Source of the DNA: Rhodospirillaceae bacterium
GTDB taxonomy: Bacteria > Pseudomonadota > Alphaproteobacteria > Dongiales > Dongiaceae
Length of the DNA: 64,000 nt
Assembly: GCA_016712715.1 (NCBI GenBank)
Contig: JADJQM010000003.1
Location: 248,001 to 312,000 of the forward strand
Direction: 5' to 3'
Under the pieces are notes generated by a model that did not search any database, was not told where the DNA came from, and was given only the letters and a program-made list of their open reading frames with translations. Position 1 is the stretch's first letter, and every line of letters begins with the position of its first letter. The translations under genes and the position numbers were made by a program. Below are positions 35,892 through 44,460 of the stretch, in pieces.

Positions 35892-36248
35892 TTACTTGCC
35901 CCCCTGCTTCGGCGTTTCTTTTTTCTTGAACATCGAGAGCATGCGGTAGGTCACGAGGAATCCGCCGAAGATGTTGACCGCGGCCAGCGCCACGGCAACG
36001 AGCCCCATGCCCTGGCTGATCCCGAAGGCCGCCGCCCCCGAGGCAATGAGGGCGCCCACGATGATCACCGAGGAGATGGCGTTGGTGACGGCCATCAGCG
36101 GCGAGTGCAAGGCGGGTGTGACGCGCCACACCACGTAATAGCCGACGAAGCAGGCCAGCACGAAGACGGTGAAGAGCTGCACGAAAGGTATGTGGTCAGC
36201 AGGCGCCAGAGCAGCGGCGACATCGGCGACCGTTGTTGTCTCATCCAT
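35892..36248 (-). CDS. pntAB: NAD(P) transhydrogenase subunit alpha, part 2 (membrane)
   Basis: A 118-residue three-to-four-helix membrane protein. It supplies domain II helices that are fused to domain I in enterobacterial PntA but separate in Rhodospirillum-type enzymes. Visible are LFTVFVLACFVGYYVVW, LHSPLMAVTNAISS (the conserved loop) and NIFGGFLVTYRMLSMFKKK. It lies between pntAA and pntB. The two-piece alpha subunit supports an alphaproteobacterial host. Confidence 0.93.
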   Translation of the reverse strand: MDETTTVADVAAALAPADHIPFVQLFTVFVLACFVGYYVVWRVTPALHSPLMAVTNAISSVIIVGALIASGAAAFGISQGMGLVAVALAAVNIFGGFLVTYRMLSMFKKKETPKQGGK

Positions 36249-36259
36249 GGCAATATCCC

Positions 36260-37405
36260 CTAGCCTTGAAAGTTGGGATGGATCACCTGGCCGCCCTTGG
36301 TGAGGGCGACGCCTTTGACGATCTCATCTTCCCAATTGATCTTGAGCTGCTTGCTGTCCTTGTCGATCAGGAGTGTGACGAAGTTCAGCAGGTTCTTGGC
36401 GTAGAGCGCCGTGGAATCGGCTGAGAGGCGGCTCGGCACATTGGCGTGGCCGACCAGCTTCACGCCGTGTTTCTCGACCACCTTGCCCAGTTCCGAGAGC
36501 GGGCAATTGCCGCCCTGCTCCACCGCGAGGTCGACGATGACCGAGCCCGGCTTCATCGACTTGACCATGTCCTCGGTCACGAGCACCGGCGCCTTGCGGC
36601 CCGGGATGAGCGCCGTGGTGATGACGATGTCTTGCTTCTTGATGTGGTCGGCGACGAGCGCGGCCTGCTTGGCCTGATATGCTTCCGACATGGGCTTGGC
36701 GTAGCCGGCGGTCGTCTCGGCCTGCTTGAACTCGTCATCCTCGACCGCAACAAAGGTGGCGCCGAGGCTCTTCACCTGCTCCTTGGAAGCGGGCCGCACG
36801 TCTGTTGCCGACACGATGGCACCGAGACGCCTGGCGGTCGCGATCGCCTGCAGCCCGGCAACACCGGCACCCATCACAAGGACGCGCGCGGGCGCCACGG
36901 TACCGGCCGCCGTCATCATCATCGGGAAGGCACGGTTGAATTCCGCCGCCGCGTCAATGACCGCCTTGTAGCCGGCGAGATTGGCCTGGGACGAGAGCAC
37001 ATCCATCGACTGGGCGCGGCTAATGCGCGGGACCAGCTCCATGGCCATCGCATCGACGCCGGCCGCGGCATAGGCAGCCACCTGTTCCTTGGCGCCGTGG
37101 GGATTGAGGATGGCGATGAGCGTCGTGCCCTTGGGCAATTGCGCCAGCTCATCGGCACCCTCGGCGGCGGTCATTGGCCGCTGCACCTTGAGGATGACAT
37201 CGGCGCCCGCAACGGTCGCCGCGGCATCGGCCGCGATCCTGGCGCCCGCGGCTTCGAAGGCGGCGTCAGAGATCGAGGCGGCGACACCGGCCCCGGCCTC
37301 GACCACCACCTCGGCACCCAGGCCGATATACTTCTTCACCGTTTCCGGCGTGGCCGCGCAGCGCTTTTCATGCGCGCGCCGTTCCTTCAGGATGCCGATC
37401 TTCAT
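36260..37405 (-). CDS. pntAA: NAD(P) transhydrogenase subunit alpha, part 1 (NAD-binding)
   Basis: A 381-residue soluble domain I, related to alanine dehydrogenase, that binds NAD(H). Motifs: MKIGILKERRAHEKRCAATP at the N-terminus, the Rossmann RVLVMGAGVAGLQAIATARR, and the mobile-loop region ETTAGYAKPMSEAYQ. ATG 37405 has GGGGAG seven bases upstream. It is the first gene of the run pntAA-pntAB-pntB-monooxygenase-S66 peptidase. The 168-bp upstream gap should hold the promoter, but I could not assign boxes with confidence. Confidence 0.95.
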   Translation of the reverse strand: MKIGILKERRAHEKRCAATPETVKKYIGLGAEVVVEAGAGVAASISDAAFEAAGARIAADAAATVAGADVILKVQRPMTAAEGADELAQLPKGTTLIAILNPHGAKEQVAAYAAAGVDAMAMELVPRISRAQSMDVLSSQANLAGYKAVIDAAAEFNRAFPMMMTAAGTVAPARVLVMGAGVAGLQAIATARRLGAIVSATDVRPASKEQVKSLGATFVAVEDDEFKQAETTAGYAKPMSEAYQAKQAALVADHIKKQDIVITTALIPGRKAPVLVTEDMVKSMKPGSVIVDLAVEQGGNCPLSELGKVVEKHGVKLVGHANVPSRLSADSTALYAKNLLNFVTLLIDKDSKQLKINWEDEIVKGVALTKGGQVIHPNFQG

Positions 37406-37573
37406 GCGCTCCCCAATCTTCTTCTGGATCTAAACCGTTGAACCGGCTGAATTAATCTATGAGAATCGGGACCAGCGCCCGAGCTGCGTCCCCCACCCTC
37501 AAGCGGCGGGAAGATTGCCGGGGGAAAACGAGGGTGGCAAGCGGGTTTAGGCAGGGCTCGGTGCGTTATGCCA

Positions 37574-38401
37574 TCACGCAAGCTGATGCCTGAGGCGGTC
37601 AACTTGCAGATTCCGGTTTCGTTGCTGGCGCCGCTTCTTGAGGGCTGCAGCGATGATACCTTGCCGCAGGAGCGGCGCTCCCAATATCAAACTCCAAAGC
37701 CCTGCCAAGTAAGCTACTAGCCCAATGAACTTCCACTGCCTTGCTGCCTTACGTTCCTCGGCGGCAACTGTCCTGGCTGTGCGAAGCAGCTCTTCCTTGA
37801 CGTTCGAGGCCGCGAGCAGGTCAAGCGCGTTCTTGGCAATCTCCGCAGTCTTGGCAACTCCTTCGGGGTTCGCCGACCAGTCAGCCTTGCTGAGATCGCG
37901 AAGGTTCTGAGAGAACGCCCAAAGAGCTGCTTCAGATCCGCATGTTCGTCCATCATCCGGTTCGTCAAATGGCGATTGTGTTTCAGGAGATAGCTGCATT
38001 GACAGCATCCGCTCAGCAAGGGCCTGCTGGGTAGCCCAGAAGCCATTTGCCAAGAATGGGCACTCAGGTGCTCCTTCTGACTCAAACCGAGAAAGCTTAG
38101 ATGCCGCCCCCGCCAAATCCGACACGGCCCGACCTTTAACAGCGAATGCGTTCAGATAGAGCCTTTGTGCACGACCTGCCATATCTGCGTCAGCCAATGC
38201 AGCCAGTTCCGGCAATGTCGACAAGCCGGTTGGCACGGTAAGTTGAGAGTTGTCCGGGATCGACGCAACGACGAGGACCAGTTCCTCAGAGTCAGATGCA
38301 GATCGCAGCAGTGGCGGCAAACCAAGTACGAGCGGCGCTATTCCCCAACCAATCGCGACGACCCAATACAGCGGAAACTTGTGAGCCTTGGGCAATCGCA
38401 T
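37574..38401 (-). CDS. Hypothetical two-helix membrane protein, atypical composition
   Basis: 275 residues, unrecognised. The N-terminal segment YWVVAIGWGIAPLVLGLPPLL and a segment near residue 225-245 (FIGLVAYLAGLWSLILGAPLL) are membrane helices. They enclose about 190 residues that would face the periplasm and contain two cysteines (EGAPECPF, DGRTCGSE). The C-terminus is very basic (KKRRQQRNRN). Local G+C is clearly below the window norm: 29 of 60 bases at 37681-37740. Codons are less biased, and both neighbours are ordinary high-GC genes. It may be a recently acquired single gene. Confidence 0.6.
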   Translation of the reverse strand: MRLPKAHKFPLYWVVAIGWGIAPLVLGLPPLLRSASDSEELVLVVASIPDNSQLTVPTGLSTLPELAALADADMAGRAQRLYLNAFAVKGRAVSDLAGAASKLSRFESEGAPECPFLANGFWATQQALAERMLSMQLSPETQSPFDEPDDGRTCGSEAALWAFSQNLRDLSKADWSANPEGVAKTAEIAKNALDLLAASNVKEELLRTARTVAAEERKAARQWKFIGLVAYLAGLWSLILGAPLLRQGIIAAALKKRRQQRNRNLQVDRLRHQLA

Positions 38402-38460
38402 GTCGCACCGAGAGTTGTCAGCGAAATTCCCGCAAGAGTAGCTCTGGAAAGCGGGCTAGG

Positions 38461-39825
38461 TCAACCAACGAGCCCCACTTCCTTCAACGCCGCCTTCTGG
38501 CGCTTGGCGAGCGCCTTTACGTCGAAGTCGCGGATGAGGTCGTGGAACAGCTGGTACCAGTTGATCTCGGCTTTGAGATGCAGGAAGACGGACCCCAGGC
38601 CGATCGCGGCGCGGTCCATGAAGACGAATTCCTTGGGCGGCGTCACTGGCCCCAGGCGCCTGAGGTCGGCGTGGACGTTCTCGGCCACCTCGCGGCCATA
38701 AATGCCGCTCTCAGCTTCCTGGATCTTGCGGGTGCGGTCCTCGAGCAGCGGGCCGTAGACGAATTTGGCCCAGCGGTTGAGGACGTCGATCACCTCGTTG
38801 TTCAATCCCTTGAAACCCCAGCTCTCATAGGCGTGGACCGCCATGTCGCGGTCGCCACGCTCCAGCGCCCAATAGAGATCGATGACGCCCTTCACAAATT
38901 TGGCGTCGAAGATGCGGATGCAGCCGAAATCCATGAGGTTGACGGCACCCTGGTCCTTCGTGCCCTTGGGGCGCACGGTGTAGTTCCCAAGATGCGGATC
39001 GCCATGGATGATGCCGTATTCGTAGAAGGGCACGTACCAGGCGCGGAACATGTTGAAGGCGACCTTGTTGCGGAGCTCGACCGATGGCTTTTTCTCAAGG
39101 AAGGTCATCAGCGGCTCGCCCTCGATCCAGGTCATGGAAAGGAGGCGCCTGGTGGTGAGGTCGAGGAGCGGTTCGGGGAGATGGACTTCCCTTTCACGCG
39201 CCAGCATCAGCCGATAGAGCGCCATGGCCTTCGCCTCGCGCTCATAATCCAGCTCCTCGCGCAGGCGGTCGGCAATCTCGCTGTGGATATGTTCGGTAGC
39301 GATGGCACGGTCGTAGCGCTCGTAGAGCCGGAAGATGAGCTTCAGCTGCGAGAGGTCGGCCTCGACCGCGGATTGCATGTCGGGATATTGCAGCTTGCAT
39401 GCAAGCTTGCGCCCATCGAGCGAGACGGCGTGGTGCACCTGGCCCAGTGACGCCGCCGCCGCCGCCTCATGGCCGAATTCCTTGAAGCGCTTCTGCCAAT
39501 CAGCCCCCAACTCCGCCGCCATGCGCCGCTTGACGAAGGGCCAGCCCATGGCCGGCGCATTGGCCTGGAGCTGGCGCAACTCCTCGACATATTCCTTGGG
39601 AAGCGCATCCGGGATGGTGGACATGATCTGCGCCACCTTCATCAGCGGCCCTTTCAAGCCACCCAAGGCTGCCTTGAGGTCGGAGGCATGCTCGGCCTTG
39701 TCGACCTTGATCCCCAGATAGCGCTGTCCGGCGACGCGCGCGGCAAGCCCGCCCATGGCTCGGCCGACCTTGGCATAGCGCTTCACACGGCCGGAAAGGG
39801 AATTGCGTTCGCTGTCGTCAGTCAT
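38461..39825 (-). CDS. ABC1/UbiB-family atypical kinase
   Basis: A 454-residue protein of the AarF/ABC1/UbiB group, ATPases linked to quinone and lipid metabolism. The KxGQ-motif region reads LMKVAQIMSTIPDALP (KVAQ here). The Ala-rich loop AAAAASLGQVHHA, the catalytic loop IIHGDPHLGNY and the metal-binding DFG (NLMDFGCIRIF) are present. No C-terminal membrane helices as in UbiB are obvious. AAGGTAGGA precedes ATG 39825. It follows the MttB-family gene by 77 bp on the same strand and may be read with it. Confidence 0.88.
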   Translation of the reverse strand: MTDDSERNSLSGRVKRYAKVGRAMGGLAARVAGQRYLGIKVDKAEHASDLKAALGGLKGPLMKVAQIMSTIPDALPKEYVEELRQLQANAPAMGWPFVKRRMAAELGADWQKRFKEFGHEAAAAASLGQVHHAVSLDGRKLACKLQYPDMQSAVEADLSQLKLIFRLYERYDRAIATEHIHSEIADRLREELDYEREAKAMALYRLMLAREREVHLPEPLLDLTTRRLLSMTWIEGEPLMTFLEKKPSVELRNKVAFNMFRAWYVPFYEYGIIHGDPHLGNYTVRPKGTKDQGAVNLMDFGCIRIFDAKFVKGVIDLYWALERGDRDMAVHAYESWGFKGLNNEVIDVLNRWAKFVYGPLLEDRTRKIQEAESGIYGREVAENVHADLRRLGPVTPPKEFVFMDRAAIGLGSVFLHLKAEINWYQLFHDLIRDFDVKALAKRQKAALKEVGLVG

Positions 39826-39902
39826 GATCCTACCTTACTCGACCTGTCGCCGGATCGGATCATATCAAGGACCTGCCTGTCATGCGACAAATCGGCAGTG
39901 TG

Positions 39903-41429
39903 TCAGGGCTTGGCGTGAATCTCCGTCTTGCGACGAGCTACGAACGCTTCGAGTTCCTCGATCACGGCCGGATCGAGGGCCGGTTGCTCATAGGTGCGTA
40001 GCAGGTCCTTCCAGATGAGATGGGCGCGTTCGGTGCCGGTCCTGGCGCCTGATTCCCACCAGTTCTCGAAATTGCGCCAATCGGACAGCATCGGTTCGTA
40101 AAAGGCGCTGTCGAAGCGCGACAAGGTATGCTGCGCGCCGAAGAAATGCCCGCCGGGACCCACCTCCTCCATCGCCTCGAAGGCGATGCTGGGCTGGTCG
40201 ATCTTCATGGGGTCGAGAAAACTACGCATCAGCTGCAGCATCTCGGCATCGAGGATCAGCTTCTCGAACGAGGCGGTGAGGCCGCCTTCCAGCCAGCCCG
40301 CCGCATGTTCGATGAGGTTGACGCCGCCCATGATCGTGCTCCAGAGCGACATGCCGCCCTCATAGGCAGCCTGCACATCGACGCAGTTGGAGGCGGTCAC
40401 GTTCGAGGAGCGGAACGGCACATTGTAACGCCGTGCGAGCTGGCCGGAAGCCAGCTGCGCCTTGGCATATTCCGGCGTGCCGAAGGCCGGTGCCCCGGTG
40501 CGCATGTCGACATTCGAGGTGAAGCCGCCATAGAGCACGGGGGCACCCGGCGCCACGATCTGCGAGAGGGCGATGAGGGCCAGCGCCTCGGCATTCTGCT
40601 GGGTGAGCGCACCGGCGATGGTGACCGGGCTCATGGCACCCATCAAGGTGAAGGGGGTCATCGCGACCGGCTGGCCAGCGCGCGCCATGGCGCAGAGCCC
40701 CTCGCCCATCGGGATATCCAGCCGCAAGGGTGAGTTCGAATTGACGATGGTGAGGGTCGCCGGATTGGCGCGCAATTGTTCGCGCGTCTGCCCCAGCGTG
40801 ATCGCCAGCATGTCGATGGCGTCCTCGACCCGGTAGCCGCCCAGCGCCCAGCATTGCCAGTTCTTGTCGGTGTAGCGGATGGCGGCGAGGTAGAAATCCA
40901 GATGCCGCGAGTCAGCAGGCAGATCCGTGGGCTCGCAGGGGCAGCCGCCTTCCTGATGGATGACGTTCAAGGTCTGCACGAGCTTGATATAGTCACACAT
41001 GTCCTGGTAGTTGCCGGCGCGGCGGCCGCGTTCCATATCATGGGCGAAGGCCGGACCGCCGGTCGCGGCGAAGATCATGCTGCCATCGCCGACACTGAGA
41101 TTCTTCGCCGGATTGCGCGCCTGCAGCGTGAAGCTGGACGGCGCCGTCCTGATCTTCTCCTCGATCATCGCCGGATCGAAGCGAACGCGCTGGTTCGACT
41201 CATCGACCGTGGCGCCCCCTGCTTTCAGAAGATTTCGGCTCTCGTCATGCAGCACTTCCATGCCGATCTCGGAGAGCAGGCGGAGCGAGGCGACATGGAT
41301 CGATTCCAGCTCGTCGGCGCTCAACAGTTCGATCGGCGGATAGCGGTTGACGACCTTGCCGAAGGGCAATTGGCGCGGACCGGTCGCTAGCGGCCGGCGC
41401 GGGCGGCGTTGGGTTGCGTCGCGAGTCAT
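39903..41429 (-). CDS. MttB-family (trimethylamine methyltransferase-like) protein, non-pyrrolysine
   Basis: A 508-residue TIM-barrel methyltransferase of the MttB family. These move a methyl group from a quaternary or tertiary amine to a corrinoid protein. Family-like segments include HEGGCPCEP-like QEGGCPCEPTDLP, TGAPAFGTPEYAKAQL and EEVGPGGHFFGAQHTL. The frame has no internal amber codon, so it is one of the non-pyrrolysine members. Some of these use glycine betaine, proline betaine or carnitine. It starts 13 bp after the TMADH-like gene. No corrinoid protein or reductive activator lies in the window. The substrate is not identified. Confidence 0.85.
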   Translation of the reverse strand: MTRDATQRRPRRPLATGPRQLPFGKVVNRYPPIELLSADELESIHVASLRLLSEIGMEVLHDESRNLLKAGGATVDESNQRVRFDPAMIEEKIRTAPSSFTLQARNPAKNLSVGDGSMIFAATGGPAFAHDMERGRRAGNYQDMCDYIKLVQTLNVIHQEGGCPCEPTDLPADSRHLDFYLAAIRYTDKNWQCWALGGYRVEDAIDMLAITLGQTREQLRANPATLTIVNSNSPLRLDIPMGEGLCAMARAGQPVAMTPFTLMGAMSPVTIAGALTQQNAEALALIALSQIVAPGAPVLYGGFTSNVDMRTGAPAFGTPEYAKAQLASGQLARRYNVPFRSSNVTASNCVDVQAAYEGGMSLWSTIMGGVNLIEHAAGWLEGGLTASFEKLILDAEMLQLMRSFLDPMKIDQPSIAFEAMEEVGPGGHFFGAQHTLSRFDSAFYEPMLSDWRNFENWWESGARTGTERAHLIWKDLLRTYEQPALDPAVIEELEAFVARRKTEIHAKP

Positions 41430-41442
41430 CGCCTTGATTCCT

Positions 41443-43509
41443 TCACTTCACGAAGACGAGTTCGCGCTTGAACGGGAACTGATCCGGATCGATCACCTCG
41501 CCGAATTCGCGCGCCGCCTTGTGGCCGGCATAGACCGCATGCACGATGGCGCCGGGCACGTCGGCGTCGCCGATATTCTTCAGCGTCAGGATGCCCGCTT
41601 CCGCCCGACCCGCCTCATCAGCCTTGAGATCGAGGAACAGGGCATCATCGGAAATGCGCGAACTGACATTGACCAACGTCGCCGCCTCAAGGCGCTTTTC
41701 CGTGCCGGTATAGTTGCAGGCGAAAGTAGCGTGATCGCCCCGCCAGCCGGTGAGCTTGTGGGTGAGAACGAGCTTCACGCCGAGCTTCATCAACTTGACC
41801 TGGGTCTTGAACTGCTCGTCGGTGAAGACGGACCAGGTCGCGACATCGGTGCCGGGCGTTACCAGGGTCACGTCATTGCCCTCGGCACGCAGTTTCTCGG
41901 CAATGACAGCGCCCATGTAATATTGATCGTCGTCATAAACGATGACCGGGCCGGCGACCTTGGCCCCCGCCATGATGTCATGGGGGGTGAGCACATTGGC
42001 CGCCTCCATGCCGGCCACGGGCACGTAGTTGTTGTGGCCGACACCGTCGCGCCGCCATTTGGCGCCGGTGGCAAGGATGATGTGGCGATAGCCGGATTCA
42101 AGGAGTGCCGCCTTGTCCATGCGGCTTTCGCGGAAGATCTCGATATTGGACAGCTTGGCGATCTGGCCGAGGCGATAGTCACGCACGCGCACCCAGGCGG
42201 AGAGGCCCGGCAGCTTCGGCTCGAAATTGAGACGGCCGCCGAGATCACGCGACGCATCGGCCAGCGCCACGTCATAGCCGCGCTTGGCCAAGGACATGGC
42301 GCATTCGAGACCGGCGGGACCGGCACCCACGATCAGCACGGGGTCCTCGGCATGGCCGCTCTTGGCGTTCATGATCTCGGGATGCCAACCACGGCGATAT
42401 TCCTCGCCAATGGTGGGATTCTGCGTGCAGCGGAGCGGCACGCCGGAATTGTTCTGGGCGCGGCAGAGGTTGCAGCCGATGCACTCGCGGATATCGTCCT
42501 CGCGACCCTCGTCGATCTTCAAGGGAATGAAGGGGTCAGCAATGGAGGGCCGCGCCGCGCCGATGAAATCAAGAATGCCACGCTTCACCTGGTCGACCAT
42601 GGTATCGGGCGAGGTGAACCGCCCAACGCCGACCACCGGCTTGGTGGTGAGCTTCTTCACGAAGCTGGTGAACTTCTCCTGATGCGCCTCAGGCCCGAAA
42701 CGCGAGGAGAGGGAATCATTGTCGACATAGGAGACATTGACGTCCCAGAGGTCGGGAAGTTCAGCGAGCAGCGAAATCACCGCCTCGCCCTCCTCCGCCG
42801 CCTGGACACCGTCCGGCCCCATCAGTTCGTCGACGGCGAGCCGGACAGCGACGGCGCAGGTGTCGCCGATCGCGTCCTTGGTATCCTCGATCATCTCGCG
42901 CAGGAGGCGGGCGCGGTTTTCGATCGGTCCGCCATATTCGTCCGAGCGCTGGTTCCAGCGCTGTGTGATGAACTGGAACGGCAGATAACCGTGCCCCGCA
43001 TAGACATAGACGATGTCGAAGCCGGCCCGCTTGGCGCGCTTGGCAGCCTGGACCTGCCATTTGCGCAAGTTGCGGATGTCCTCCTTGTCCATGGCGCGGC
43101 TTTGCATCGGAAACACCGCATGCTGGGTCGAACCGGAGGGGGACATCGGCGTCTCGCGGCTCCAGCGATTGGGGCTGTGATTGCCGCCATGCCACAGTTC
43201 GACGCCGGCGAGGGCACCATGCTTCTTGATCTTCTCGACGGTGAGCGATTGCGTCTTCACGTCGTTCTCGTCCCATAGCGCGCAGAGGCGATAGGGCGCA
43301 TCTTCCGACGACCAGTGCATGGAGCAATATTCGGTGTTGATGACGCCCCAGCGGCCTTCGGATTTCAACTCGCGCAGGCGCGAGACCGAATGCGGCAGAT
43401 CGTAGCCCATGCCGGTGCAATGCGGCACCTGGTAGAAGCGGTTGCGGGCCGTGACCGGGCCGATCTTCACGGGTTCAAACAGGATGTCGTAGCGAGGATT
43501 GCGTGGCAC
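41443..43509 (-). CDS. Trimethylamine dehydrogenase-like iron-sulfur flavoprotein
   Basis: 688 residues with the three-part TMADH plan. An FMN TIM barrel (1-340) has Cys31 in FYQVPHC at the site of the covalent FMN bond. A 4Fe-4S loop reads CIGCNLCRAQNNSGVPLRC. A dinucleotide fold at the C-terminus starts VLIVGAGPAGLECAMSL. Active-site Tyr and His are in YVYAGHGYLP, and the Tyr equivalent to TMADH Tyr60 is kept (NTEYCS). However, the two tryptophans of the trimethylamine pocket are missing: Asn replaces one right after the third cluster cysteine, and no Trp is in the other loop. So another methylated amine is likely. GTG 43509 has GGAGA 6 nt upstream. A 20-bp palindrome lies upstream. Confidence 0.9.
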   Translation of the reverse strand: MPRNPRYDILFEPVKIGPVTARNRFYQVPHCTGMGYDLPHSVSRLRELKSEGRWGVINTEYCSMHWSSEDAPYRLCALWDENDVKTQSLTVEKIKKHGALAGVELWHGGNHSPNRWSRETPMSPSGSTQHAVFPMQSRAMDKEDIRNLRKWQVQAAKRAKRAGFDIVYVYAGHGYLPFQFITQRWNQRSDEYGGPIENRARLLREMIEDTKDAIGDTCAVAVRLAVDELMGPDGVQAAEEGEAVISLLAELPDLWDVNVSYVDNDSLSSRFGPEAHQEKFTSFVKKLTTKPVVGVGRFTSPDTMVDQVKRGILDFIGAARPSIADPFIPLKIDEGREDDIRECIGCNLCRAQNNSGVPLRCTQNPTIGEEYRRGWHPEIMNAKSGHAEDPVLIVGAGPAGLECAMSLAKRGYDVALADASRDLGGRLNFEPKLPGLSAWVRVRDYRLGQIAKLSNIEIFRESRMDKAALLESGYRHIILATGAKWRRDGVGHNNYVPVAGMEAANVLTPHDIMAGAKVAGPVIVYDDDQYYMGAVIAEKLRAEGNDVTLVTPGTDVATWSVFTDEQFKTQVKLMKLGVKLVLTHKLTGWRGDHATFACNYTGTEKRLEAATLVNVSSRISDDALFLDLKADEAGRAEAGILTLKNIGDADVPGAIVHAVYAGHKAAREFGEVIDPDQFPFKRELVFVK

Positions 43510-43585
43510 GGTTCGTCTCCCCAACAACACCACCTCGCCTGCGGCTCGGATGGCGCCCAGTTTCTGCGTCGTTTCAGATGATTGA

Positions 43586-43605
43586 CCAAGCTGTATACAG
43601 CTTGG
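43586..43605. promoter_or_regulatory. Perfect 20-bp palindromic operator
   Basis: CCAAGCTGTATACAGCTTGG is a perfect 20-bp palindrome, 76 bp upstream of the GTG of the TMADH-like gene. The core CTGTATACAG resembles GntR-type operators (TTGTATACAA). On the minus strand a TTGACT (43613-43618) lies 15 nt before TATACA inside the palindrome, so the operator would cover the -10 region. No GntR gene is in the window. Confidence 0.7.
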
Positions 43606-43614
43606 CAAAAAGAG

Positions 43615-44457
43615 TCAATTGGCGCCGAGCGCAGCCCAGAACAAGGGGCTTTCGGCCGAGGGCGCGGCACGGCTCAGCAGCGGTACCGGCAATTCATCCG
43701 CGAAGGAGCTAACATTGACACCATAAGAAGTGCCGAGCGCCCTCTGCTGGCCGAAACCAGCAAAGATGCCGAACAGGGTTGGCTGGCCGGCCTGGTTGAC
43801 GAGCACGATGGGGCCGCCGCTGTCGCCGATCCGGATGATGCAGGTGGTGACGACCATGTCGACGGCATAAAGCGGATTGAGGGAGGATTCCTTGACCACC
43901 TTGCAGGGCGAATGCGGGCGCAGGATTTCCGCCACGCCATTGCCATAGCCGGCGGTATAGAGTTTTTCGCCGGCGGCAATGCGGGCGATGACCGCGTCGG
44001 TGTCGAGCGGCCGCGCAACCAGCGGCCGCACCGCGCGGAGCGGCGGGGCGATGCCGATGAGGGCCCAGTCGCGCACAATATCGGAGCCTTTGTTGACGTC
44101 CTTGATAGCGCCGCCCATGGCCCGGATTGACACGCCCTGGAATTCCCCCAGGTCGGGTTCGGCACCGTAATTGGGGAGGAAGGTGAGATCACCAGCCTGT
44201 GCCGCGATGCTGTTCTGATGCAGGCAATGGGCAGCGGTTACGATGAGGTCCGGCGCCACCAGGACCGCCGTGCAGGGTCGCGCACTATGCGCGATGACAA
44301 GCTTCCCGACAGCGGCCGTCCAGGGAATCTGTTGTGGCGCGCTGATCGGCGGCGGTGGCGATACAACGCGCTCGGCGCAGCCGGCCAGTGTCGCGCCCAT
44401 GATCGCCAGGAGCAGCAAGATGGACGCGCGGGCCATCGATGGGAGGTTCAGCAACAT
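43615..44457 (-). CDS. Trypsin-like serine protease, lipoprotein (second of pair)
   Basis: A 280-residue S1-type protease. The N-terminus is a lipoprotein signal (LLLLAIMGATLAGC), so the protein is anchored in the envelope through Cys27. The triad is visible: His in VTAAHC, Asp in RDWALIGI and Ser in GDSGGP. It is short for S1 and lacks a PDZ domain, so it is not DegP-like. ATG 44457 lies 3 bp after the preceding protease gene's stop and has no clear ribosome site, suggesting coupled translation. It ends 105 bp before the divergently controlled palindrome/TMADH start on the same strand. Confidence 0.85.
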   Translation of the reverse strand: MLLNLPSMARASILLLLAIMGATLAGCAERVVSPPPPISAPQQIPWTAAVGKLVIAHSARPCTAVLVAPDLIVTAAHCLHQNSIAAQAGDLTFLPNYGAEPDLGEFQGVSIRAMGGAIKDVNKGSDIVRDWALIGIAPPLRAVRPLVARPLDTDAVIARIAAGEKLYTAGYGNGVAEILRPHSPCKVVKESSLNPLYAVDMVVTTCIIRIGDSGGPIVLVNQAGQPTLFGIFAGFGQQRALGTSYGVNVSSFADELPVPLLSRAAPSAESPLFWAALGAN

Positions 44458-44460
44458 CGA

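Noticed and set aside
39903..41429. Pyrrolysine-containing trimethylamine methyltransferase
   Set aside because: The frame is uninterrupted with no internal amber codon, and there are no pyl genes in the window.
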